Below, piece after piece: positions 9,533 to 19,221 of a stretch of 64,000 nucleotides of DNA. The DNA is from Promethearchaeota archaeon. GTDB lineage: Archaea; Asgardarchaeota; Thorarchaeia; Thorarchaeales; Thorarchaeaceae. Numbering within the stretch: the first letter of the stretch is position 1; each line of letters opens with the position of its first letter. The notes beneath the pieces were generated by a model. That model was not told the DNA's origin and ran no database searches. It saw nothing but the letters and a program-made list of their open reading frames with translations. The DNA lies in NCBI GenBank assembly GCA_014728035.1, contig WJMJ01000079.1, positions 62,001 through 126,000 on the forward strand, read 5' to 3'. Position numbers and translations under genes: made by a program.

Positions 9533-10450
9533 ATGACCAGTTTAACTAATACTCAAGTCGAAGAGGAAAAACAACAAAAACCAGTGCTATCAAGACTAGG
9601 ATTATTGTGGCTCGCCTTATTGATGCTCTCAATTGGAACAATATGGCGGATTGTTGACATCTTTGTTTTAAATCTAGGCGAAACCCCGATGAATATCTTG
9701 CCATCCAAATTAGGACCTTTGTTGGTCATATTACTGGTCTTTTGGAAATTCCGTCCCACCGAGATTAAATCTATTTTGGGCCTCTCACAGGAAGATTACC
9801 GTGTTCAGATCACAGTTGGAATCTTAATGGGCTTCACAGTGATATTTTCAATGGTTTTTCTTGCGCCTATTTTGTACAATATCTTTGTTGACCCAACATA
9901 TCCCCTCACAATTAATATAATTCATGCAGACCTACTCTGGTATATGCTATTTTTCTTCTTTGTGAATGCAGTATTTGAAGAGATTCTCTTTCGTGGACTT
10001 CTTCAGAATGCTCTGAACACAAAATTAGACTTCAAATATGCATTATTCATCCAAGCAGCAATATTTGGCATATGGCATGCTACCTGGCCATTGATTAACG
10101 GACCAACTAGCAGCACCTTCATTCAAGAAGCGATTTCTGTTGTTGTGCTATCCGGCATCCTTGGAGCTTTCTTTGGATTGTATTATGAGAAGTTTTCACA
10201 TAGAAGAACACTAATTGGAACAATTACAGCACATACTATCTTTAACTTCATGAATGAGTGTTTCAAAGTTGGTCCCTCTCCAACTGTTCAAGGACCTGAT
10301 TTTTCATTTACAGAACCTGGTCTGATGGTAATTTCTTTGTTGCTGTTCGCTATAACTTTTGGTTCTATGATAGTCCTAGCTCTTAAATACCAGATAGAGG
10401 ATGTGTCGAATCTAAGAAGAAAAGTAGATTCTCTTCTCAGGAGGAACTAA
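9533..10450 (+). CDS. CPBP-family (Rce1/Abi-like) intramembrane metalloprotease
   Basis: About 305 residues, strongly hydrophobic with about 8 membrane helices. It carries the three CPBP motifs: FEEILFRG (EExxxR), FGIWH (FxxxH) and AHTIFNF (HxxxN/D). The family covers prenyl-protein CAAX proteases and bacteriocin-immunity-like proteins. The substrate here is unknown. ATG at 9533 has GGTGA 5 bases upstream, and in-frame GTG codons lie just before it at 9524 and 9530. A TATA-like TTTATATAAT lies at 9481-9490. The next gene starts 3 bases after the stop, so the two form an operon. Confidence 0.88.
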   Translation: MTSLTNTQVEEEKQQKPVLSRLGLLWLALLMLSIGTIWRIVDIFVLNLGETPMNILPSKLGPLLVILLVFWKFRPTEIKSILGLSQEDYRVQITVGILMGFTVIFSMVFLAPILYNIFVDPTYPLTINIIHADLLWYMLFFFFVNAVFEEILFRGLLQNALNTKLDFKYALFIQAAIFGIWHATWPLINGPTSSTFIQEAISVVVLSGILGAFFGLYYEKFSHRRTLIGTITAHTIFNFMNECFKVGPSPTVQGPDFSFTEPGLMVISLLLFAITFGSMIVLALKYQIEDVSNLRRKVDSLLRRN

Positions 10451-10453
10451 AAA

Positions 10454-11113
10454 ATGCAAACTAGCACAGAACTTACCGCATTTAGTGCCTTGGGTGCGGC
10501 TTTACTAAGTTTGATAGTTGGATTATATCTATTCTATCTTTGGAGAAAACAAAATGTTTCAATGTACACCGACCTTCCTTTTCTATTTGGAATAACCTTC
10601 ATTGCAATGTTTCTGAATATGCTAATTCAATCATTACCTGGTCTTGGTTTGGTTGAGGCTACATTACTACTCTTTAGAATCAGATCACTTGTAATATTTG
10701 GATCTGCCTTCCCATTGCTTGCTGTAATATTGATTATTTGGTTTCCTCAGATACAACATCATCACAATAAGATACTCCTCGTTCTTGCTATTTATTGGGT
10801 TCTCATAACTCTAATTGGTACAAGTGAGTCCTTAATCATGATTCTTCTAGTTCCTATTTTATTGGTATTAATCATTGGGCTCGTTGCTACATTTTTTGTT
10901 ACTTGGCGAACTAATCGCTTGAAAGAAGTTAGAAGTGAACTAATGATGATGTCATTAATTCTTTCTATTATATCGCAAGTTGGTGGTGTTTCATTACGTG
11001 CGATGGAATTGGGTTGGATAGCGAACCTCGTTAATGCAATTGCTACGATTCTGGCGGCTTTAGCTTTTGCAAATCCTTGGTATCGAAGAAAAAGTCATAC
11101 AGACCAAACCTGA
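10454..11113 (+). CDS. Unrecognised seven-helix membrane protein
   Basis: 219 residues with about seven evenly spaced hydrophobic helices and short loops, ending in a basic tail. The pattern resembles the 7-TM sensor modules found at the front of some archaeal histidine kinases, but no kinase part follows. ATG at 10454 is preceded by AGGAGGA inside the end of the CPBP gene. The tight linkage suggests it works with that protease. Confidence 0.7.
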   Translation: MQTSTELTAFSALGAALLSLIVGLYLFYLWRKQNVSMYTDLPFLFGITFIAMFLNMLIQSLPGLGLVEATLLLFRIRSLVIFGSAFPLLAVILIIWFPQIQHHHNKILLVLAIYWVLITLIGTSESLIMILLVPILLVLIIGLVATFFVTWRTNRLKEVRSELMMMSLILSIISQVGGVSLRAMELGWIANLVNAIATILAALAFANPWYRRKSHTDQT

Positions 11114-11175
11114 TTGTTGACAATGAAAGTGGAGAGCGATGGCAGTTCAATACTACCATAGCTGTCCTTCACTTT

Positions 11176-12729
11176 CTATCCATAAATTGTACAGCTTTCT
11201 AAAATTTTTCTATCCGTTGTTAGTGGTATTGGTTTTGCTTGAATGTGACTTGATTTGACTATATCTTCGAAGTGGGATTTTACCATTCTAACCAAACTTG
11301 TAGGACCAAGGGCACCTGTTTCTCTGACTACACGGAACTCTTCGTTTGTTTGTTTTAAGTGGTCTTCAAATGCAAAAACAAACTCTGTGATATCCACTTC
11401 GGAATTTCTGAACATTGCTGCAATTGTGTACTGTGGAAGTCCATTATTAACAACACCGACAACACTGTAATCCATTAGCTCCGCACTAGTTCTAGAGCAT
11501 GCATATGTTATTGCATTTGAAACATGTGCTTCGGATAATTTCTCACCTGAAAGGTTGACTACCCTGCCTTTTCTCCCAACAGAGCGAATAGTATATGGTT
11601 GAGTATCAGTGATTGTCAACATGTCCCCATTTCGGTATCTATAGTATCCCCCAATTGTAGTCAAGACAATCTCATATCTGAAGCCCTTCTTAACCTCTGA
11701 AAGAGGAATTACTTTTGGATTTGGTTTCTCACATTCCTTTTCTGGAATGAATTCAAAATATGTTAGATGGGGGATTAGTTGCATTCCTTTTTTATCTGGA
11801 TACATCTGACCAGCAAAACATCCTTCTGACCCTCCATATACTTCCCAAATCATGGTGTCCGGTAATGTTTTGCTAATCCATTCTCGATATGGATCTGTAT
11901 CTATACCCATGGCATAGAAAAGTTTCAAATCTGGCCAGAGTTCAGCAACATCTAATTTTCCATCACTATACATGGCTCTTCTAATTTTCGACTCGTGTTT
12001 CGTTCCCTTTAGCTCTTCAAGCAACCAAGGACCATAGAGTTCTTGCATTCTTCTCATGAGCGCAAGAGATAAAGTAGTAATACCTTGCAAAGCAGTTATC
12101 TTCTCAGTTGCTGCTATTTTAGCATACGCTCTCATTTTGTCATCCATATCTGTTATATTGAATATCTCTTCACCTGGCTTCATCAATCTTTGAAAGATTT
12201 TGTTCTGTCTTCGTCCTAAGACACCAGTTGCATAACCAACAGGGATTCCGTTGATAGTATCTAATTCTGCTGGCGCTCCAAAAATGAGCATGGTGCCATC
12301 AAGAATCTTGGGATGCTCATTATCGGCCATCATAAATGCCATCAATGTATTCATTGAACCTTTTGATGTGTCCTTACTTCCTGATGCTGTAACTGGTAAA
12401 TGCTTTGGCTTACCAGTGGTTCCAGAAGTTTGGAGATATGCAAATGGACTCTCCATAGTCAATGCTTGACAATCTGGGTCATCATATATCCTTTGTAAAT
12501 ATGGTAACCGTGATTGATGTGTAGAAAGTGGAACTCTTTCCATCCATTCGTCAATATTACATATTGATTGAAAATCATATTCCATACCAAATTGGGTATT
12601 TTTCTGACTTTCAATTATTTCAAATAATTTTTTTTCAGAGTGTTCGATTGGAGCACTTAGAATCCTTTCCATTTCTTTGAATTTCTTTCGTGCTAATACC
12701 GACACCAGACGCCTCATAATCGACATCAT
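11176..12729 (-). CDS. GH3-family acyl-adenylate-forming amido synthetase
   Basis: About 517 residues of the GH3 (JAR1-like) branch of the adenylate-forming superfamily. ATP-binding motif LQTSGTTGKPK is near residue 100, WEVYGGSEG is mid-protein, and YYRYRNGD is followed by the GRKGRVVNLSGEK hinge before a small C-terminal domain. In plants GH3 enzymes couple amino acids to acyl hormones. Bacterial and archaeal members have unknown substrates. The real start is ATG 12729, with GGAGG at 12735-12739 just upstream. The longer frame to 12777 adds 16 residues without support. The gene stands alone. Confidence 0.85.
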   Translation of the reverse strand: MMSIMRRLVSVLARKKFKEMERILSAPIEHSEKKLFEIIESQKNTQFGMEYDFQSICNIDEWMERVPLSTHQSRLPYLQRIYDDPDCQALTMESPFAYLQTSGTTGKPKHLPVTASGSKDTSKGSMNTLMAFMMADNEHPKILDGTMLIFGAPAELDTINGIPVGYATGVLGRRQNKIFQRLMKPGEEIFNITDMDDKMRAYAKIAATEKITALQGITTLSLALMRRMQELYGPWLLEELKGTKHESKIRRAMYSDGKLDVAELWPDLKLFYAMGIDTDPYREWISKTLPDTMIWEVYGGSEGCFAGQMYPDKKGMQLIPHLTYFEFIPEKECEKPNPKVIPLSEVKKGFRYEIVLTTIGGYYRYRNGDMLTITDTQPYTIRSVGRKGRVVNLSGEKLSEAHVSNAITYACSRTSAELMDYSVVGVVNNGLPQYTIAAMFRNSEVDITEFVFAFEDHLKQTNEEFRVVRETGALGPTSLVRMVKSHFEDIVKSSHIQAKPIPLTTDRKILESCTIYG

Positions 12730-13314
12730 ATTATCCTCCGTACTTTCGAGAGAGAGTACTATTTTATATGGCGCCATACATTGAGTATATTACTTGCCTT
12801 TTGAATGAAGAAGTTTTAATATGCCTTAATGTATATTTTATAGAACTAATAGTTTTCCACGACAGCTTATATACGATTATATCAATTTATTACGAAAATT
12901 GGGCACTCATAATTTCATAATGTTGGTTACATTGCTAAATCATATACGGTTTTTCGTCAATTTTAGTCCAATTTTTTAAAAACAGTAATTCCCTAATTTG
13001 GATTTTCACTGATTATATTTTCAAATACGTGCTCTCAAACTACATAATTTGTTTATTGTAAATTGAAAATCAGATCGAAGCTTTTCATGGTTTCTTACAT
13101 TTCTTATGAAAAAGGTGCAATGAAATGGCAATGGCTATGATTAAAACGGACTAATAGCATAAATTAACGCCATTTAATTCTTTTTGAAGTCCATTTTACT
13201 GTTGTGGAGTTTTATGGAATCTATTTTGTAGATTTTGAGTGATTAAAACGTCGATAAAGCCATCACCCAAAATTGAAGATTTAATGAAACTAGTATTTTC
13301 ATGACGGTGAACAA
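12730..13314. other. AT-rich divergent intergenic region
   Basis: About 585 bases between the GH3 gene and the long plus-strand operon. It is very AT-rich with many T and A runs and several TATA-like words, for example TATATACGATTATATC near 12868. It must hold the promoters of both flanking units. I see no convincing open frame, RNA gene or long repeat. Confidence 0.6.
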
Positions 13315-14070
13315 ATGATTGCAAAACTCGAAAGTCAGTTAACCCATATTTGCAATGATTCGGGTTACAGCTCGAAGATGATTGATGTAACATCAACACT
13401 TCAAATGATTTTCAATAATTCTGATAGGAGCATCATAAAGGCTCGCTTAAGATACGAAGGTCCTGATAATGACAGCTGGATTGTTGTTATTCTTGGATTG
13501 AGAAGCAGTATCCTTGAACCTTTCAACAAATTTACTCGGATCTCAAAAAATCAGTATCTTCCTTGTGATATATTTGGACTTGTTCCGTGTATTGCTCAAC
13601 TTGTGAGATTTGAATCATCAGGTCCATCTTTGAGTGCTGTTGCAAAAGATGATGTTACTAGAATCGTCTTGGTTTTTGAAGGCGACTCAAGTGCACGTTC
13701 TGGATGTATTAACTCCTTAGCAACTCGATTGTGGCGCTTTATGAAGCGCTGGGATGAGTGGACAAGTGTGCTGATGAATATTTTGGAAAAAGACCAGTAC
13801 ATTGGTGATTGGGATATCAATTGGCGAGAGCTTCTAGCAGGAGAATCGGGTTTTGTTACAATGCCATGGTTCTCACCACTACATTATGATGACCGTGTTC
13901 TTGCATTATCAAGAATTGTTATTTCATCAAAAGCACTTTTGACATCAGTTCTGAATGAACGACAGATGAGTGACCCTCTGATCAGGGGACTCATTAATTG
14001 GTTGGAAAATCTAGAACCTCTGTCACGTATCGTCAGTGCACCGTCAACTAATGAGGAGGTTGTGGTGTAG
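13315..14070 (+). CDS. Unrecognised first gene of the recombination operon
   Basis: 251 residues, soluble, no recognised domain. It has a mixed alpha/beta N-terminal region and a helical, tryptophan-rich second half (LWRFMKRWDEW, IGDWDINW). ATG at 13315 is preceded by GGTGA. It is the first of about fifteen same-strand genes that run to 28945 with overlaps or gaps of only a few bases. Its last codons contain the GAGGAGG ribosome-binding site of the next gene, which points to co-translation. The role is inferred only from its place next to RadA. Confidence 0.7.
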   Translation: MIAKLESQLTHICNDSGYSSKMIDVTSTLQMIFNNSDRSIIKARLRYEGPDNDSWIVVILGLRSSILEPFNKFTRISKNQYLPCDIFGLVPCIAQLVRFESSGPSLSAVAKDDVTRIVLVFEGDSSARSGCINSLATRLWRFMKRWDEWTSVLMNILEKDQYIGDWDINWRELLAGESGFVTMPWFSPLHYDDRVLALSRIVISSKALLTSVLNERQMSDPLIRGLINWLENLEPLSRIVSAPSTNEEVVV

Positions 14071-14071
14071 T

Positions 14072-14539
14072 TTGTTAGTGAATGATCATTATAACTCATG
14101 TTGGTCTGGTGACATCGAATTACCGGATGTATCTTGGCTATCTGGTGCAAAAGCTGGATTGCAAATATCTGAAGGTAGAAGACCCGATTGGAACTGGGAT
14201 GAGTTTCTTTTAGATCTCGATGCGATGCTTCAGTATTTTAGTGATATTCAATCTGCGTTTCCTGGACAGGCACCATTGTTAGATGATGGTATTGTAGGTT
14301 CAATTCTTACCGCTCTCGGTGGTTATATCAGTGTTACCGGATATCTCCTTGATGATGGGTTATTCTTCAGGGTTTCTAAGAAATATCATGAAGATGTTAG
14401 AATTGCACTCTCAGGATATGATGTCCAACCTTATTGTGATGGGTTGATTATTTCTAAAACGGATCTGGCCAGACTTCAAAATATTTTGCCAATCCAAGGA
14501 CCGCTCTTTGAATTGATATACCAGGAGGTAATGACTTGA
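14072..14539 (+). CDS. Unrecognised small protein upstream of radA
   Basis: About 155 residues, soluble, acidic, no family recognised. The region around residues 40-70 is a predicted helix with Trp and Phe (WNWDEFLLDLDAML). The start is uncertain. TTG at 14072 lies 1 base after the upstream stop and 12 bases after GAGGAGG (14053-14059), and is my choice. An in-frame ATG at 14051 overlaps that ribosome-binding site. The stop overlaps the TTG start of radA as TTGA, so the pair is translationally coupled. Confidence 0.65.
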   Translation: MLVNDHYNSCWSGDIELPDVSWLSGAKAGLQISEGRRPDWNWDEFLLDLDAMLQYFSDIQSAFPGQAPLLDDGIVGSILTALGGYISVTGYLLDDGLFFRVSKKYHEDVRIALSGYDVQPYCDGLIISKTDLARLQNILPIQGPLFELIYQEVMT

Positions 14540-15600
14540 CTGATTTAGAAGCAGTAAGTGGTGTTGGTCCTGCAGCTGCAAAGAAATTGCGAGAAGCTTT
14601 TGTCACCACTGCCGAATTGCTAGCAGTTCAAAATCCTATTGAACTTCAAACAAAGACAAAGCTGGGAGAAGGTACTGTTGATAAAATCATCAAGAGTGCT
14701 AGAGAGCTTGTTGGCACTTTTGGGTTCAAGAGTGGTTTGGAAGTGGAACAATCGATGGCTGACCAGCCAAGATTGTCAACTGGTATCTCTAAACTCGATA
14801 AGGAATTATTGGGTGGAATAGAAGCGGGATCTATTGTAGAATTTTTTGGACCGTCACGAGGTGGAAAAACCCAATGGGTTGCACAACTTGCAATCATGGC
14901 TCAGCTTCCAGCTGACAAAGGGGGTCTTGATGGTAGAGTCCTATGGCTTGATAGTGAGTCATCTTTCAAACCTTGGATAATTAGAGCCAACGCTTTACGT
15001 TTTGGAGTTGATCCCGATGTAGCGCTTGGTAATATTGGAAGAGCTCAAATAATTCTTAGCAGTCAGCTTATGGATTTGTTTGACACCATACCTCGACTAT
15101 GCGCTGAGAATGACTACAAACTGGTCATTGTTGACTCTCTCACTGGATTATTTCGTGCTGAGTATACTGGTTTGGATATGCTGAAAGTTCGACAACAGGA
15201 TATGAATGGCATTCTAAATACCATGCGACGAACTGCTTCTGCAACTGAGAGTATTTTTGCTTACACAAATCATGTCATGGCAAAAATTTCCCTTTATGGT
15301 GGTAATCCCAATGCCCCAGTTGGCGGACACATAATATCCCATGCATCCGATTATCGATTCTATACTCGCAGGTCAAAGAAGGATAAGCGTAAATTGGATT
15401 TGCAGGATAATGCGGGAGTACCAGAATTCAGTATGGAATTCACAATTGGATGGGGCGGCTTTTACGAATCAAGCTCTGAAAAGAAAGAAGTTGAACCAGA
15501 GATTAAGGCTTACTTCAAGAAACATGGGTATGCAAAACCAGAATTAATTGAAGAAGACGAAACAGAAGAAGAAGTGGTTACTGCAGGTGATTCAGAATGA
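14536..15600 (+). CDS. radA: RadA-family recombinase
   Basis: 354 residues with the archaeal RadA layout. An N-terminal helix-hairpin-helix domain (VSGVGPAAAKKL, residues 7-18) is followed by a linker, then the RecA core with Walker A GPSRGGKT (105-112), the catalytic glutamate in DSES, Walker B LVIVD (196-200), FRAEYTG, and the DNA-binding loop ending PVGGHIISH. It should form filaments on single-stranded DNA and carry out strand exchange. The Walker A differs from the usual GEFGTGKT, and an acidic tail is added. The TTG start has GGAGG 7 bases upstream. I cannot tell whether this is the only RadA in the genome or a paralogue dedicated to this operon. Confidence 0.85.
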   Translation: MTDLEAVSGVGPAAAKKLREAFVTTAELLAVQNPIELQTKTKLGEGTVDKIIKSARELVGTFGFKSGLEVEQSMADQPRLSTGISKLDKELLGGIEAGSIVEFFGPSRGGKTQWVAQLAIMAQLPADKGGLDGRVLWLDSESSFKPWIIRANALRFGVDPDVALGNIGRAQIILSSQLMDLFDTIPRLCAENDYKLVIVDSLTGLFRAEYTGLDMLKVRQQDMNGILNTMRRTASATESIFAYTNHVMAKISLYGGNPNAPVGGHIISHASDYRFYTRRSKKDKRKLDLQDNAGVPEFSMEFTIGWGGFYESSSEKKEVEPEIKAYFKKHGYAKPELIEEDETEEEVVTAGDSE

Positions 15601-16040
15601 AAATGGAACGAGGTATGTTTCGGATATATCGTTGTCCTCAATGCAACAACATAGGGTATGCACGAGTTGAATCTGAAGACGATCTTTCTGCATGTAGTCT
15701 TTGCAGAGGAATAATCTTGCATGAACAAGGCACACTCTACGCTCCAACGGTCCAGGAGTCGGTTGGGATAGTGCGAGAATTAGTTATTCTTTCAAAAGAT
15801 GAACGAGAACCTCTTAGGTCACCAAGAGGACGCGGTCTGCGCAAAAGAATTCTCCAAATCGTATCATCACTCACTGAACTCAATCGCGGAAGGCCTGTTA
15901 AACTGAAAGAGATACTCCAAGAGTGTGTCGATGCTGATATCGACCTGGAGCGGGCTTTATCATTTCTTGAAGTTCTTGAACAAGAAGGGATTCTCGATAA
16001 GCTCGATTCCAAAGTTATTCTGAAACGTGAGGTAATATAA
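15597..16040 (+). CDS. Zinc-ribbon plus winged-helix protein
   Basis: 147 residues. A four-cysteine zinc ribbon comes first (C13xxC16 and C33xxC36), then a linker. From about residue 80 there is a winged-helix-like domain (KEILQECVDADID, LSFLEVLEQEGIL) resembling the C-terminal DNA-binding or protein-binding modules of archaeal replication proteins. The start overlaps the radA stop as ATGA. It is probably a DNA-binding or adaptor subunit working with RadA, by inference from coupling. It recalls the short haloarchaeal zinc-ribbon proteins of unknown function, but I am not certain they are related. Confidence 0.7.
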   Translation: MKMERGMFRIYRCPQCNNIGYARVESEDDLSACSLCRGIILHEQGTLYAPTVQESVGIVRELVILSKDEREPLRSPRGRGLRKRILQIVSSLTELNRGRPVKLKEILQECVDADIDLERALSFLEVLEQEGILDKLDSKVILKREVI

Positions 16041-16041
16041 A

Positions 16042-16677
16042 ATGGCAGAATCCAGCTCAAAGACAAAGTCAGATGTTATTTGGGTCCCGAGAACACCAAA
16101 GACAGTAAAACGTAGTTCTATGATAAATCTAGTTAATCTGCTCCTTAGAGAAACTACGCATAGAATCACTATTCTTGAAAAAACCGAAGAACCAGACCCA
16201 GAGTTATTTGTAGTAACTAGAATAGAGTGGAGAGATGCAGATATTCGAAAACCACTACTTCCACAATTACCACGATTGCTCTCGCTATTAGAAACCCTCA
16301 GAGGCACACGAGGTGTTCCTACAGAGATATATTTGGATAGTACTGATGGTATTGCGGTATATCTACCAACAAACGTAAGAATCTCTACTTTGCCCGAAAA
16401 ACCCAAAGAATGTGTTCACTATTTGATGGATCTAGTGGAAACTCAAATTGAACATACTTTTTCAACAATGAGAGAAGTGGAAAAATACTTCTGGATGAAT
16501 GCTAGGAAGAAGGGATTTAGCCCAGACATTGTTGCTAAAATTGACAAAAAAGAGAAATATTTTGATTCTTCAGAGCATGTATTTAGATTTCAATATCTTA
16601 TGCAGAGATATTTCTCAATAAGATTCAGAATTCATTCAAGTGAATCTTGTCTTCGTGTGGAGGCTGGTGGGTGTTAG
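16042..16677 (+). CDS. Unrecognised operon protein before the XPD helicase
   Basis: 211 residues, basic, no recognised family. Residues 25-130 alternate beta strands and helices. The C-terminal third is helical with many aromatic and basic residues (FRFQYLMQRYFSIRF). It starts one base after the previous stop with GAGGTAATAT in front. Its last 7 bases overlap the GTG start of the XPD-like helicase, so it may be a helicase accessory subunit. Confidence 0.65.
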   Translation: MAESSSKTKSDVIWVPRTPKTVKRSSMINLVNLLLRETTHRITILEKTEEPDPELFVVTRIEWRDADIRKPLLPQLPRLLSLLETLRGTRGVPTEIYLDSTDGIAVYLPTNVRISTLPEKPKECVHYLMDLVETQIEHTFSTMREVEKYFWMNARKKGFSPDIVAKIDKKEKYFDSSEHVFRFQYLMQRYFSIRFRIHSSESCLRVEAGGC

Positions 16678-18641
16678 TAGATAAAGCTGACCCCCTTCTA
16701 TGGTTCCCTTATGAGCCAAGACCACATCAGGACAAGGCTGTGAAATTAGCTGCTGAAGTATATCGTTCAGGAACTGTTGGATTGCTGTCTGCGGATTGTG
16801 GTGTTGGTAAAACAATAGCAGTTCTATCTGGATATTTAGCTGCAAGGTCAGAGGATTCTACATCAAGATTATTCGCATTAACACGAACACATTCTCAATC
16901 AAAAGTCTTTGAAGAAGAGCTTGAGATTCTAAGAGAGCAATCACTGACCATTACAGCCACATCCATGGTATCAAGAATTCATGTATGTCCCATTAAAGCT
17001 AAGATGTCAACAAGCACTTCTAAGGGATTCACAAAAGCATGTGCAAGTATGGTTAGAATTGGCAGATGTAGTCATTATTGGAATATGTACAAAAAACAAA
17101 AAAACGAAGGAAAACTAACAATTCGGGAAAATATTCGTGTTCTTTTAGAAGAGCTTCTAGATACTGGTGTTGTAAGCCGGGAACGAGCTGAAGACTTTGC
17201 CCAACTACATTCTCTATGTCCATATGAGGTATTACGATGGTGTGCTCGAAATAGTCGTGTTATCATTGGTCCTTACAGCTATGTATTTCGTTCACGCGTT
17301 CGTGACGCATTACTTTCTTCTATGGGTGTTCAACTTCACGAAATAGATTTGTTAGTAGATGAAGCTCATAATCTGCCATCTCATGTTCTTGACTCTGAAA
17401 CTGCGCGGTTAAGTGGAGAAGATTTGAAGTATCTGAAGGAACATAGCAAAGAACTCACCAAAGAAACTGGAGTAAAGTGGATTAGTGAGGTTATTGATTT
17501 TCTTTGGGAAACTCTCATGGTTAACTTGGATTCTTTAGGTAATCGAAGAGAAAAGAGATTGAACAAATGGGATGTCATGCCCAGATTCATTGATCAAGAA
17601 AATCTATTTCTTCTAGTTCAATCTCATGACTTGACGATAGGAGATCCTGAAAATGCCTTACATGCAGAGAATCCATTTGATAGACTTGTTGATTTTCTCC
17701 TAATTGGTAGTAAAGCAATTGAAAGTGAAGATTGGCACGTGTCACTTAATCTCTCGAAGAATTGGCAAAATGAAAGGTCACCGTTGCATACTAATTTAGC
17801 TATACGCCCATTAAACGCAGCTGGATTGACCGCTCCCATACTTCGGGGAGCAAGATCTGCATTATTAATGAGTGGAACACTACGCCCTCTGGATCACTAC
17901 TCCCGTCTACTTGGAGTTTCGACTGCTTTGAAAGAAGACCTTGAAAGTCCATACCCCAAAGGAAGTAGATTGGTCCTTATCGATAAGAAACTATCAACAA
18001 AATATAAGAAAAGGAATTCCACACTTTGGCGGAAATTGGCTGAAAGAATTAATACCGTGCTTCAGACCATGCCCGCAAATAAGAGTGCTATGATAGCTTT
18101 TCCAAGCTATAATATGATGCATGAGATTTTGAGTTATTCTATAGACACTGGTTTCCGTGGGAAAATAATTGAAAACCGAGGAGCAAGACTTGAATTTGTT
18201 ATTGAGGCTATTGAAGATTCTCCTCAAGCTGTCTTTTGTGTATACGGTGGAAAGTTTAGCGAAGGTATTGATATTGTTAAAGATGGTTCAAGTCTAATTG
18301 ATTTGATAATTGGTGTTGGAATTCCTTTTAGTCCACCAACAAGCTATCATCAAGCTATTCAAGACTGGTATAACCGAAAATTCGGTGATGGTGCTGGATA
18401 TTATTATTCTTCTGTGGTACCTTCACTAAGACAGGTTGCCCAACTTATTGGTCGTTTAAGGAGGTCTCCTTCAGACTGGGGAGTTGTCACTCTCTTAGAT
18501 AATCGATTTTTGAGGTATTTGAGCATCCTTGGAGATGGTATTGTATCTGATATTTGGCCATATGATGAAGTTAACGAGATTCGTTCTGCTATAGACGCAT
18601 TTGTTGAAATGAGAGTAGGTGATTGTTGTGAGAATAGCTAA
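16671..18641 (+). CDS. XPD/Rad3-type iron-sulfur DNA helicase
   Basis: About 656 residues of helicase superfamily 2, XPD/DinG group. Walker A is ADCGVGKT (K47), four cysteines at 106, 124, 133 and 183 are placed as the [4Fe-4S] ligands of XPD (HVCP, KACAS, GRCSH, LCPYE), the DEAH box is LVDEAHNLP (230-233), motif V is KFSEGIDI and motif VI is QLIGRLRRSPSD. It should unwind DNA 5' to 3' in nucleotide excision repair, recombination or a related process. The GTG at 16671 has GGAGG at 16659-16663, so the upstream TTG is not the start. Its neighbours are recombination genes rather than transcription genes, as for DinG-like roles. Confidence 0.88.
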   Translation: MLVDKADPLLWFPYEPRPHQDKAVKLAAEVYRSGTVGLLSADCGVGKTIAVLSGYLAARSEDSTSRLFALTRTHSQSKVFEEELEILREQSLTITATSMVSRIHVCPIKAKMSTSTSKGFTKACASMVRIGRCSHYWNMYKKQKNEGKLTIRENIRVLLEELLDTGVVSRERAEDFAQLHSLCPYEVLRWCARNSRVIIGPYSYVFRSRVRDALLSSMGVQLHEIDLLVDEAHNLPSHVLDSETARLSGEDLKYLKEHSKELTKETGVKWISEVIDFLWETLMVNLDSLGNRREKRLNKWDVMPRFIDQENLFLLVQSHDLTIGDPENALHAENPFDRLVDFLLIGSKAIESEDWHVSLNLSKNWQNERSPLHTNLAIRPLNAAGLTAPILRGARSALLMSGTLRPLDHYSRLLGVSTALKEDLESPYPKGSRLVLIDKKLSTKYKKRNSTLWRKLAERINTVLQTMPANKSAMIAFPSYNMMHEILSYSIDTGFRGKIIENRGARLEFVIEAIEDSPQAVFCVYGGKFSEGIDIVKDGSSLIDLIIGVGIPFSPPTSYHQAIQDWYNRKFGDGAGYYYSSVVPSLRQVAQLIGRLRRSPSDWGVVTLLDNRFLRYLSILGDGIVSDIWPYDEVNEIRSAIDAFVEMRVGDCCENS

Positions 18642-19221
18642 AGAGAATACATATCTACTGACATTCATCGGAGCTATCCTAGTTGGTTTTACTATTAGGA
18701 TGATTTTCTATGAATCGCCATTTGAAATTATTATTAGTATTCTAGGTATCTGTATAATGATTGGTTTCATTGTGCTTCTATGGACCCGTTCGAACCCACA
18801 AGTATTATGGAATAAAACTTACAAATGCTTGGCTATTAATCGTAAATTTAGTGTGTCGGTCTTTGCTGGATGTACATTGGATAGTGTACCTCTTGGAATT
18901 GATCTCAGTCACTCTGCAAAAAAGGTGCTACGTGCACTTTCAACAAGATTGAATGATGACAGTGAATTTGAGGTTAGTTTCTTTGTGACTCGACCAAATA
19001 ACTCCTCCAGTACCCGTGTAGGTTTATTTGTTTCACGTAAAACCATGCGTTTACTTGATGGGGTTTCTCGTTCTGATTCTCTTCTAGAACAAATCAATCA
19101 AGATGTGATGACATTGCAGTCTGCTTTGAAGACTGCTTATCCTCATACTCCAATATCTAGGGCTAGCGCTGAAGATTTGATACTTGCAACAAATGGAGGT
19201 GTACTTTCTCATGAAGTCTAA
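18628..19221 (+). CDS. Two-helix membrane protein of the recombination operon
   Basis: About 197 residues. Two hydrophobic helices at about 10-30 and 35-55 form an N-terminal hairpin, followed by a soluble alpha/beta domain of about 135 residues with no recognised family. That domain has a strand-helix pattern (FEVSFFVTR, RVGLFVSRKTM). GTG at 18628 follows AGGTGA by 5 bases and overlaps the helicase end. The arrangement (membrane hairpin plus cytoplasmic domain, next to a membrane-anchored HerA-like protein) suggests a membrane partner of that ATPase. Confidence 0.7.
   Translation: MRIAKENTYLLTFIGAILVGFTIRMIFYESPFEIIISILGICIMIGFIVLLWTRSNPQVLWNKTYKCLAINRKFSVSVFAGCTLDSVPLGIDLSHSAKKVLRALSTRLNDDSEFEVSFFVTRPNNSSSTRVGLFVSRKTMRLLDGVSRSDSLLEQINQDVMTLQSALKTAYPHTPISRASAEDLILATNGGVLSHEV

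Noticed and set aside
13196..13399. Minus-strand open frame across the start of the recombination operon
   Set aside because: It overlaps the first operon gene, has a biased composition and no family match.
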